From: Heterotrichella gracilis
Taxonomy: Eukaryota; Sar; Xanthophyceae; Tribonematales; Xanthonemataceae
DNA: 36,254 nucleotides
Reading direction: 5' to 3'
NCBI GenBank assembly: GCA_032358255.1
Contig: JAULBX010027529.1
Coordinates: 1-36,254 of the forward strand
The position numbers were made by a program, and so were the translations under genes. Below the pieces are notes generated by a model. That model saw nothing but the letters and a program-made list of their open reading frames with translations. It made no database searches and was not told the DNA's origin. Of the stretch, positions 1 to 11,100 are shown in pieces (positions within the stretch are counted from its first letter, which is position 1; every line of letters begins with the position of its first letter).

Positions 1-285
1 GCGGGGTGACTTTTTCAAGCACCCCCAACAGTCTCGCGAGCCCGGGTTGGCTCCCTGAATGTGACTGTCAAATAAATATTGTAAATCTTGTAATAATCTT
101 TTCGGGATTTGTGCCCAATTTGCATGCATACGTGTTCCGCTGTTGCTACAAAGGTTCACCGTAAAGCATCTACAGTATATGCAGATACAAGTAATGAACA
201 CCAAGCAGTCGCCAAGCTGCGGGCCAACAACCGTCGTTGACCAAACCAACGTTGCAACTGCGTGCAACCTGGCGTGTAACCGAGT

Positions 286-3200
286 ATGGCTACCTTTGGC
301 GACTTGTCGGAGGAGTTGCTGCGGGTATGGGTCACTCGAATTCGCCTTGAAGTTTACCCCTGAAAGCGGTTGTCTATCGTGCGTTTGTCTATCATTCATG
401 CATGCATGCATATCGACAATGCAAACGCCCAAATCCCCACAGGTCTTTGCATTGCTTCTTGGTTCCTATATAGGTGACAATCATAAACTTGTTTGGGCGC
501 AGAAGTGCACGCCTCATATAGGTGTGTACACATTACCACAGCCAAGTGGCTCGGGTGCAATCACGCAGTAAATGCATGTGGTGTCAAGCCATGGTTGAAC
601 TGTGTCGCTTCTCAATAAAGCAGTCCCAACCGGTTGTTGAAAACCCAAATCTCGATCCATTGGACTCTCATACCAATGTTATCACACTCCCCAGGCATCC
701 CTTGTTTCCTTGCAGCTGGGCAGTAACCTCTTTAAACCCTCTTTTGCAACCCCTGATAGCCCCAGTGTGAGCGCTGTAATGTGACATCAATAGCCCTTGA
801 TATACCCACGTCGCCCTGATATACCCACGTCGCTGCTGCGTCACTTATAGAATGCGCTGAGCCAGGTGGTCTGCTTAGACACTTCTCTTTCCTCGTACCT
901 GATCAAGTGACTCTACCCACTAATCTAAACTTGGGTCTGCCCTGACAACCCCTTCTTATGCAAGCAGAATGGCAGCCCTCCAATCAGACTGCAACGCTGT
1001 GTGTCTTGCAGGAGGTGCCGAGGCGGGTGGGCAGCCCGTTCCCCCAGCAACTTTGAGCCGCATGGACTGCTTAAACAGCTCTCTTTCCTTGCACCTGACC
1101 AAACTGCCCTAATGCCCAAGCAGTGGCAAGGCCCTTAATAGTGGTAATATCCCTCCATCCAGACTGCAACTGCTGTGTGTTTTGCAGGAGGTGCTGAGTC
1201 GCGTGCCCTCTTCTTTCCGTGACGGCCTTGGGGCGCGGCATGAAGCCCTGCGCCAGGTGTGCTCCCGCTGGCGAGCCATCACCAATGAACTAGTAAACAG
1301 GGTGGGCATTGACATTGGAATCAATGGGGACAATTTGGATGAGATGTTCCCCAGTGAAGGCCAGGGTGATGAGGTTGTGCGGCACGGCATCCGGCAGCGC
1401 TTCCCCAACGCGTCGGAGCTGGTGGTGTTTGGATTGCACTCAACAGGTATGGAGGGTTTAGGGTTTAGGGCTGGGCACTGTATTAAAACAAAGCTGCATG
1501 GCACTGTTCAACAGGCGCGCTGTGCGTGCCCTTGACAAGATATTTTTATGTATGCTGTAAGTTGGGTAGTGACTTCAGATGAGACTGTTGACCACAAGTG
1601 GAACCTTTGGCAAGCCATCTGGGCACAGCCTGGCCACAAATGAGGCCAGAGGCACTGAGAAAAGCCTACAATTGTAACAAGGTCCTGTGGAGTGCTGGGC
1701 TCTCATAAATTGCAGCTGCACAGCACTGCTTGGATAGGTGCACTTCAAGTGTACCCTATACACACGCCCAGGGCCTGAATTTTGGTTGGTGACTGCAGAT
1801 GAGGCTGTCGACCACAACTGGGATCGCCTGGCGAGGCATCTGGGCACTGCCTGGCCACAGATTACTCTGCTTGAGCTCAACGGGGACTCAAACAAGATGG
1901 AGCAAATCCTGCGCAGGCTTGAGCCGATGCCCAACGTTTCTGGGCTGGTCCTCATTGGCGATGTATTTCCATTACTGTACGTAGAATACTATTGAGTAAT
2001 GTAGGTTAGGTAATGTGTGGTCCAGCAGTATTGACAGCTGAGCGCCTGCCATGCCAAACACTTTGATGCAATCGCAGCTGAATGCCTGCCTCCAAGCGGT
2101 TACGCATACTCCCCCAACCACGTTTGTTCGTGCATAAGTTTTAATCGGAGGGTCCAAGCCTGCCCTGCAGGGTGTCTACCGATTTATGTATTTATGCATA
2201 TGTCTACTTTCTCTGCAACCTGCTGCCTGCATTAAAGAATAAAATCAAAATAAGTTAATACATAAATAATAAATATACAAACCTGCCTGCTGCCCCAGGC
2301 ACACCAGCGATTTCAAAGTGCCAGCCGGGGTGTACAAGCAGCTGCCCAACCTCAGGCGCCTGCACATCTCAATGGGCGAAGCAGCCATCGCAAACAGCAG
2401 CATGTTCATCATGGCCCTTCTTGGGGAGTCGATCACTGATCTGAAGTTCGAGGTGAGTGCTTCGGTGGCATCTGCAAATGGGTTAGGGTCCTCCTTTTTA
2501 CAGGGTTTAGGATTTTGCTGGAGTCGTGTGTGTCTGCGAGGGTTGTGCCACCTCCCATGCTGCAAATACTCCTGCGACATTGCACTCACTGCACTTGTAC
2601 CTTTTACTTTATTCATTCCAACAGGGTAGGCTGTTTAAGGTTTCATCTTGTCGGTATTTGCCTGCATTTGGCACCTTTGCTGCCAACCTGTTCTTTCACA
2701 AATCTGGCATTAATTTCTGTTTAATAAACGTCACGTATTAAGGGACCATGGGCCACTTGGGATGTATCCGCTCAGGCAACTCCCTATTGCTAAAGTTCAG
2801 GGTGTCTGCCACTGTTCAGGGTATCAGCCACTGTGGGGTTGCCATACAGTTGATGAGTCTCAGTTGGTTGATTAGTTACATGCATTCAGGCAGTACAGCC
2901 AGATCAGCTATTACACATGCATAAGCTTGCGCCACTCGGCAATTGAATGTGACTGTATGTCATTACGAGATGGGTTTCTCACAGTTCGGTATATCTCATG
3001 TATTACTCATGTTAATCATTAGATACATTATGTGGTGCATTGCAGGCTGACCTGTCGAGGATGGACGCGCTCAATGCCACGATGTTGTTCAGAAACCAGA
3101 TGGGAAGCCTGAAAACACTGAACATCATGAAGAGGCACTGCAAGCTGTCCTTCCAGTGCATGCAGTACGTGCTTTATGTGCACAACCATGTCTGGCTGAC

Positions 3201-6200
3201 TCCTCCTCCCTTTGTTTGCCCTGTGCCTGTCTCTGTGGGTTTGTGCCTGCTCTACAGCACCCTGGCCATTGTGTTCATGTCCCACTTGACCGACCTGTTT
3301 CTGTCCAGCGCCTGAACAAGCTGCTTCAGTTATTTGTGTCTGCGCCTCAGCACTGTGCTACTCTTGGCGTTACTTACTCGAGACGGTGTTCTTGCTGTGC
3401 GCTGTACTATACACTTACAGCTTTGCTTTGGGATAGTTCTAGTTGGTCTTGCACAGACAGACAGCAGCAGCATAGGCCTGCTTATTGGCGTAGCCACTCA
3501 CATAGCTGCAAACGATCATAGGGGCAAAAGTACATGGGAATAAAACAGAACCTATTGACTAGGGTTCAGGGTTTAGAACATACTGAACTACCTCCCTTCA
3601 AATTGGATACCACTACGCCATGCATGCAGGAACCTGGATATGGTAGGAGAAACATTGGGCAAAAGGGCAGTGCCCTTCTCTTTGCTTACTCCTCTTCCTC
3701 AACTAACGCGCTTTTCAAAGGCAGGCTGCGTGAATAATTATTTTTTTGTTCATCTTGCAGGAACCTGTCCCACCTTCCAGACCTGAGGGAGCTGCACATT
3801 GTCCCTGAAGATGCTCCCTGGGATGAGGCCTTCAGTGGGGGCTTCCCCAGCCTGCAGACGCTGCATGTGAAAGTGGTCAACAATGGTCCACTGGCATGGC
3901 TGCCATGGATTACCAGGTTGAAGCACCTGAGGGAGGTGCACCTGTTCACACTTGGAGGTAAAAATTCTGGAGCTTGTGCGGTTGTGTGTTAAAGACATGA
4001 GGATGGTTGTCATCTTCATTGCTACAGCAGGCTGCGGCATGAGTCACAAAAGGCACACATGTGTCAATGCAGTGGTCAACACGTTGCTGTTGGTAAGGGG
4101 TGGAGCTGCCTGGATGTGGAACGAGCTGCTGCAAAATTACCGCCTGTTACTCTATCATTTTTATTGAGGCCTGCATTAAATTGCTTGCATAGCAACTGGG
4201 ATTGGAGCAAATTATTGGATATGTGAAGGGCAATGAGGGTATTATGCATTTGCCTGTTTTTGTGAGGGTTTGACAGCATCAAAACTCCTAAGCAATGTCA
4301 TTGAGACTCGTGTGTGGTGTGTGCAGCGCCGCCTTGCATGGATCCATGGCGGTGGCAGACACTGGGCGACTTTGGAGCAGGCACAGGGGTGAGTCGTGAT
4401 GGGTGATCCCCACATTCAGGAAGCCATATTGCTGACTCAAATTGTTTCTGCCATGCAATGCATATTTGACAACAGCAGGCAGCAGTGTTTCTTGTCAACA
4501 GAAAACGGAAGCAAATTTATCTACACAGGCAATTCCTGGTTGTGGTGGCTCATCGCATGCCGGCAACTGATTATGCACAATCCTTTGCACCATATTCTCA
4601 GCCATCTAATACTCCCTTTGATCACAGGTGCACATCACAGTTGCTGCAGACAAGATCTGCGGCAGGTGTGGGGTCCCCAACGAGCCGCTGGTGTACCCCT
4701 GCGTCAGGTCCCTCACAATGCGCGGGAGCATGTTCTGGATCCCATGCAACCTTGCAAGGCTCATTGTCAGCACATCGCCAAACCTGAGAAGCCTCACGCT
4801 GTTTAAAAACACCTGGAATGGACCGGCCGGGATGCTGGGCGAGAGCATTGCCGAGCTGGGCAGGGTGGGCAGCCTCCGGAGCCTGGATGTATGCCTCGCG
4901 AGTTGCTCATATGGGGAGAGAGTCTTGTTCAGGTGAGGTAGGAGCGGGTATTTGAGCCACAAATTTACGTTCGTGGCTATCCCGGGGACCTTAGAAGAGA
5001 AAGTGCTTGGTTGTGACCTCAACCTGCTTGTCACAGTGGTCTGTGAAGGGTTCTTAATGCTTCAGAAACCCGTTTTCTGAGACCATGGCTCAAATTTCTG
5101 GGGATTAAAATACCGTGTGTATGCATATCAAAATGTCCCACTGTACCATTTTCATGTAGGGTCTGTGGCTTTACGCTGTGCTCACTCACTCACACGCATT
5201 CCAGCAGTACAGCCAAATCAGCAGCCACTCTTTTGTGCCTTGCGCCAGCCAGCCCTGTCCTGGCACTGCTTATACCATCTCTGCACTGGCAATGTCCACA
5301 CAGCCAAATGATGTAACTTCAGGTCTGCCCACGTGGCTCTGGGCCTTCTCACAACGCACTGTCGCATGTGTCCCACCAAATAATACACGCTTGGGTATTC
5401 TATCATCTGCCGTGCGTCTAATATGCCCTTGCCAACGTAGCCTGGATGCTTTGCCATATCTGTTATCCACAGATGCGCACCTTGCATACGCTCAAGGTAT
5501 CTGTGTACAGGTCTGAAGATCTGCAGCAGATTTCAGGGGTGTTCCCCTACATGACCTCTCTGTTTCTGAAGCCGATTGAGGTTGATGGCGAAGCTGTGGC
5601 CCACACGCGGGCTGCCATGCCCCTCCTGTATGACACAAACATTGGGGACCGCGGCGATGAGAACAAAGTAAGCAAGAAAATACCTGTTTCGCCTCTTAAA
5701 ACCCAATGTATAAAGTAGTATGAATACATGAACATACATGCAGTCTCTCCTTGGGCGCACCTATTGGTGGAGGCAAGAGGAGTTAGCAAAGAGAAGGGCA
5801 TTGCCCTCCTCCCCTACCATCACCAGTGTATAGTAGCAGGGGAGGGGGCACCGGGTTCACATATGTAATCAGTGGTATAATGCCTGGCTAGGCATGTTGC
5901 GGGTTGGGTCAAGATGTGAAAAGTATACCGCAGACATCACCCTTCAGGTGATGTTGCCTGATCAAGATGGACCTTCAGGGGTGAATCGTCTATGTTGTTG
6001 ACATACAATGTCAACTGTATACCCTCCAAACCCTGACCCATCTACGTACCGTACTGGGGGTAAGTGCTTTATCAGAAATTACGCAATTTGGCGGACCATC
6101 CAGCATTTGGAGGGTTTCATGGCCTCCCTCTCCGGCACTGTGTAGCCTCCGGCTCCGACATCATAGATATTGTAATGACAAACACACAATAGCCTTTTGC

Positions 6201-6579
6201 CATACCATTGCGGTATCAATGTGGTGGAGTGAATGCTACTTGCTGTGCAGGTCCCTGGTTTCTGTAGCTGTATCCTGAAGTCAGTTTGAGAAGAAATGAT
6301 GTATTTACTTATGACAATTATATTTTCAAGTCGTGTTTGATTCAGATATAATCATAAAAATCCTATAATTGTAAACTCACGTTGTTTATGTTCCAGATGC
6401 AGGCTTGGAGGATGATGCAGATAGAGGAGGAGCCCTTTTCAGATGCGCTGTTCCTCGATGAGTACGACTTTGGGGGTGGGGATGTAGACCAGGATATAGA
6501 TAGCGATGGGGAAGGTGATGATGGTAACCTTGATGAGATTTTGGCCCTGGATGAAGGGGTTTTGATGGTGAACGTATAA
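286..6579 (+). CDS. F-box/leucine-rich-repeat protein, tandem copy A
   Basis: Ten exons: 286-324, 1188-1446, 1799-1976, 2299-2452, 3046-3164, 3761-3957, 4327-4388, 4628-4932, 5511-5667, 6397-6579. All borders are GT..AG and the frame stays open to TAA, giving 550 aa. Residues about 5-45 look like an F-box (LSEELLREVLSRVP, then LRQVCSRWRAITN), which in this family binds SKP1 in an SCF ubiquitin ligase. The rest holds about a dozen irregular LRRs, for example LPNLRRLHISMG, SLKTLNIMK, LPDLRELHIV, FPSLQTLHVKV and VGSLRSLDVCLAS, expected to bind a substrate. A cysteine trio (C347, C350, C361; CGRCG..YPC) interrupts the LRRs. The C-terminal exon is strongly acidic. The last exon could instead start at 6403, the acceptor matching copy B (548 aa). 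The start was chosen because copy B has the same 13-codon first exon. Substrate and pathway are unknown. Confidence 0.82.
1012..1043 (+). pseudogene. 5' echo of copy A exon 2
   Basis: TTGCAG followed by a diverged copy of the exon 2 start (GAGGTGCCGAGGCGGGTGGG against GAGGTGCTGAGTCGCGTGCC at 1188). It stops matching after about 30 bases. It lies 176 bases upstream of the real exon. Confidence 0.65.
1457..1470 (+). repeat. Interstitial telomere-like repeat
   Basis: Two TTTAGGG units begin 11 bases after the exon 2 donor of copy A. Confidence 0.9.
1579..1643 (+). pseudogene. 5' echo of copy A exon 3
   Basis: A decayed copy of the first 60 or so bases of exon 3 (real start 1799), with its acceptor (GTGACTTCAG). 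It keeps the DEAVDHNW and LGTAWPQ coding positions with many substitutions and an early loss of frame. Confidence 0.75.
2871..2910 (+). repeat. Dispersed short repeat, member 1
   Basis: TTAGTTACATGCATTCAGGC followed by AGTACAGCCAGATCAGC. It lies in intron 4 of copy A. Other members: 5187, 11490, 12235 (minus), 13095 (minus), 14350 (minus), 36180. Confidence 0.65.
5187..5225 (+). repeat. Dispersed short repeat, member 2
   Basis: ACACGCATTCCAGCAGTACA then GCCAAATCAGCAG. It lies in intron 8 of copy A. Confidence 0.6.
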
Positions 6580-7910
6580 CGGCACTTGCAACGCTGGGTC
6601 CGGAGCTTTTGGCGGGGATTTTGCTCATGGGATTGTGACAAAGCTGTTTTACTATCTCTACTGCGGTAGGGCGGGGCCTTTTTGTGTCAGAGCGTTGGGG
6701 TGGGAGTACAGCTAGTACAGCTTAGGGTATATTTTGAGACAGCAAGGCAATAAGAAGTAATGCCCACGACGCCTGCAATGCCTTTCTGCTTATTTGGTTG
6801 TTTGTGTATGTGTTGAGGGAGGTGCATATTTTGCGTCATGGTGGTATTGGTGGAAATGAGGCCCGCCTCCCTTACCTTGGTTGGTTTCTTGCATGCAGCC
6901 GGGGTCCTGGTTGCTTTATGAGCATACTGTAGCATCCCAACAGTGAGCTAGTCATCGATGGGGGTGCGTGCGACCCCTCATACCCCCATGGCACATAGTT
7001 CGAGGCATTTTGAATATACAGGGGTGGCGTTACTTGTCTACGACCGACTGGTCCTTGTACCTCATTGCAGACATCGTAGCGGAGGCTCCCCCAACCTGGA
7101 GGAGCTTACTTGTCTAGGCCTGTTCTTGCTTCTTCCTTTGGGGTGCCAACCTGCGCAGGCAAGACGCCAGCCAGGGACTCCAAAGGAGGTTGGAAGCACA
7201 GGTCCAGAAAAGTAACCTCTTCCAGCTTGGGGGAAGCTTCCGCTATGCTATCTGCACTGAGGCACGAGAACCAGTTGGTTCTAGATCTATCTGTAGGTAC
7301 TGGCAGATGAAGGCACCCCTGGCCCAGTACGGTATTCGAAGTGCCCCGGAACAGTGTGCCATGGGGTTATGAGGGGTCACAAGCATTATTTGCCATCAGA
7401 GACTTCAACCCAGCTGTAATCCATCCTGTGGGCACCACAGTATATTGCTGCTTGTGGTTTGCCACTGTGTGTGGGGGAGTTTTGTTTCTTTCTTTCTTTG
7501 GTGCCATTAATAGCATCTCCTGGTGACACACTGTGCAAACTGCCGTCCAAGCCCCGAAGGGAAGAATGGTGGCAGCAGCCATATAGACAACAGCAGCCAT
7601 ACGGTTACATAGGACTGCAACTAGGCTTAGGTGAAAAGCGCAATTCTTTAAACACCAGTACAATAGCCTGCATGTGGATAGGGTTGAGGGATTAGGGTTT
7701 ACGGTATCAGCCTGGTATGTGGATCCCCCCCTCGATCGTGAGGCCATGCATGGGAAATTCAGCCCTATACCAACGAGGCCAGCCTGCCAAGCAGGTAGAA
7801 AAACTAACAGCGGGTTGTAGTATGGTTCCACTTCCCCGGTACTGTACCTGTGGTTGTGTTTCCTTGGCGCCCTCAGTGAATGACATAAATAAATAGGGGG
7901 GGAAAACTCC
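6580..7910. other. Gap between the two F-box/LRR copies
   Basis: The first 900 or so bases match the 3' flank of copy B in patches (GAGCTTTTGGCGGGG, GTTGAGGGAG, TTGCATGCAG, GCCACTGTGTGTG), so this is 3' untranslated or downstream sequence. The stretch 7510-7910 has no counterpart that I can see and no convincing gene. Confidence 0.6.
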
Positions 7911-8111
7911 AGTGAGCCCGGGTTGGCTCCCTGTATGTGACCGTCAAAGAATCTTGTGGTACGCAGCTATTGTGCAAAGAATCACGGTAGCATTAAGCAG
8001 GCAGGCACCCCTGGTTTGGTTGCTCTCGGTGTGGAAACTGGTGTAGGTTCGTTTCGATCTCGTATATTGCCTTGTTGCTTTGCACTGGGGGGAGCCTGCT
8101 ACACGTTGAAT

Positions 8112-11100
8112 ATGACAACTTTTGGAGACTTATCTGAGGAGTTACTGAGGGTAAGGATCACGACCCCTCAACTTACCTTGCTTGGCAAGGTTGCATCTAC
8201 AATGCATGCATGCATATGCGCTGATTATGGATGCGCCCAAGTATCTTGCGCAGTTAACTTCACCAGGCTTACTCTAAATCAAGGTAGTTGCTGCCGGACA
8301 ACACGCGTTTTACTGGATACTAACCATAACAAAGAAAGTGGTGCATACGACGCATTTAGCATGCATATGACTTTTTCTGACAAGGACCACTCCCAACCAG
8401 TGTTGCAAACCCCACAGCGAGTGTGTGTCCCATCCTGCAGCGATTACTCTTGTACCAGTGGGTCACGGTCCACACAGCCCTCTTCCCTTGCATTTGGGCA
8501 CCTACCCTTCTTCTATTTCTGCCCCCATAGCACTGCCAATGGCCATGCGAGCGACATAAAAGTTCTCTAGCCACAGTGGTACTGCTGTGCCTCGTGCAGG
8601 AGGGTGCTGACTGGCCATACCCCGCACCTACACCCCCTTTATTGCCACCTTGGTGATAGACCCACGCCATGCCTTTGGCTGTCTGGAGGGGGCGGGGGCC
8701 ATGCCCAGTAGGTTACACGTCATGCCATAGCGACACAACTCAACCTGTTTGTCTCTTGCAGGAGGTGCTGAGCCGCGTGGACTGCCCAGGACCCCAAACC
8801 CTAACCTTCAAACCCTCAACCCTAAGGTACAACATAGCGAAACATGTTGTGACCTGCAGGAGGTGCTGAGCCGTGTGGACTGCCCATACCCCGATGGCTT
8901 CGGGATACGCTATCAAGCCCTGCGGGAGGTGTGCTCCCGCTGGCGAGCCACCACCAACAGCCTGGCCAACAGGGTGTCCATAACCCTTACCGAGGGTGTC
9001 TACAAGGACCTCTTCCCCACTGGGGCCAACGGGGACCAACCCCTGGGGCCCAGCATCCGGCAGCGCTTCCCCAACGCTTCCGAGCTGGTGGTGTATGGGC
9101 TGCATGCTGAAGGTGTGTAACTGTAACGTAAACCCTAAACCCTAAACCATTCTGAAAGTGTGTACCTGTAATGGAGCAAAATGGGAGGCTGTTCATGATC
9201 GAATCACCGTCCGTTCATGATTGAATCACCATTCGTTCATGATCGAATCACCATGATCGAATCACCATCACCTACGTGTTCGTTACAGTAACGGCTGGGG
9301 CACTGCATGAGCATAGCGGGCGGCAGGGGTATACCAATAATCCTGACAACAGCAGTAGGCAGTATTATGTGTATACCCCTGCCTGCCAGCGGCTTGCACA
9401 GAGGGACAGGAGGCAGGTGTGCAAACCTGGGTTTATGGTTTAGGGTTTACACCCACGCGTGCAATCCTGGGTGGGAATTTCCTCGCTTAGCATACTGTAT
9501 GCTATTGGCTGTATCGTAGTACTGTTGGTAGAGCAAAGGAAAGGCAGCTACAAAGCAGGTAGCACATGCCGTGGGCACACCTGCCAGCGTGATCCCACTG
9601 GCAGTTCCTGCACCTGCCATGCTAGTTGCTCGGCTTCACTCCAAAAAGACAAATACTGCATAGCCCTGTTTGGGTTGCCCTACGCACACAGTCAGGGGCC
9701 AACCTTTGGATGGCGATCTTTCAAATGATTGTACTTTTTCTATTTATTTTCAACTTCTCATGCTTTTTATGCGTGCGTACGCAGAACTCACTTATTTTGA
9801 TACAAAATGACTTTTTGCAGACGAGGCTGCCGATCGCAACTGGGGCCTGTTGGCGCAACACCTGGGCACTGCCTGGCCAGAGATCCAGCTGGTGGAGGTC
9901 AACGGTTCAGCTGAGAGGATGGTGCAGGTGCTGCGGAAGCTGGGGCCCATGCCCAACGTTTCTACTCTGATTCTCATGGGCAGCCTCACCCCAGTACCGT
10001 AAGTTTCAAAACAACATATCCTTCACCATGCATCCATCCAAGGTCGGGTGGATGGGTGCATGCACGCGGTCCAAACTGGTACTCATGTGTAGGGTTTAAG
10101 GCTTTGGGGTTAGGGTTCATGTTTGCCCTCCAAGCGGCTGTCCATGTCTAGGCTTTAGGGTCAAGATAGCATGCCTTGCGCACGCTTATTCATGGTCCAT
10201 GATCTGGTGCAGGGAGTGCCCTGCCATGAAGGTGATTAGGGCTTAGGGGATGATGGGTGGTAAAGTCTCCTGTGTTTCCTGTTTGCCTGCATGGTTGTGT
10301 TGAATATATGATGGCAGGAGCTTTGCTTCTGCGAGACTTTCATGCAGTGCAAAGCATCTCATTGTACTGCACATACATGGCACCAGGGGTGTTAATATAG
10401 AAACGGGAACCCCTGATGGCACCGCACGACGGCCGCGCTGCCCTGTTTGCCTGCATGGTTGTGGCGGCGGCAGTTGTTGGTGTAAGCCTGAGGGTGCTGA
10501 AGAGGTCATGTAGAGGGGTGTGCAAAGCGGTTGTGAAAACATCCCCTGTGCGCGCGCAGAGCCACCAGTGACTTGTTCCTGCCAGTCATGGTGTACCAGC
10601 GGCTGCCCAACCCTAAACCCTAAACCATTCGCTGTGCGCGCGCAGAGCCATCAGTGACTTGTTCCTGCCAGTCATGGTGTACCAGCGGCTGCCCAACCCT
10701 AAACCCTAAACCCTAAACCATTCCCTGTGGACGCGCAGGGCCACCAACGACTTGTTCCTGCCGGTTATGTTGTACCAGCGCCTGCCCAACCTCACAAGGC
10801 TGCACATTTCCATGGGCGAGGCCGCAATCACAAACAGCTGCTTGCTCCTGATGGCGCTGCTTGGGGGCTCAATCACTAACCTGAAATTAAAGGTGTGCGG
10901 GGAAAAGCATAACATTGAGTAGAAAAAGAAAAGCAAAATTAATAATGTTTTTAAATAGGTATGCGATTGCGCTAAGTTACCTTCCTATTGTAAATTGGCA
11001 ACTTCCTATTGTAAATTGGCAATGTCCTATCGTAAATTGGCAACTTCTTATTGTAAATTGGCTCAAAACCCTGCTGCGCCCTGCTTTAGTGTGAACTGCG

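Noticed and set aside
5472..5510. Earlier acceptor for exon 9 of copy A (CCACAG/ATGCGC)
   Set aside because: It would shift the reading frame. The acceptor at 5511 keeps phase and matches copy B.
7367..7831. Minus-strand 154-codon open frame
   Set aside because: No recognisable domain, no splice context, and it lies in diverged 3' flank sequence.
10606..10719. CCCTAAA runs as a true chromosome end
   Set aside because: Runs are only two or three units, occur in both orientations inside introns, and coding sequence continues on both sides.
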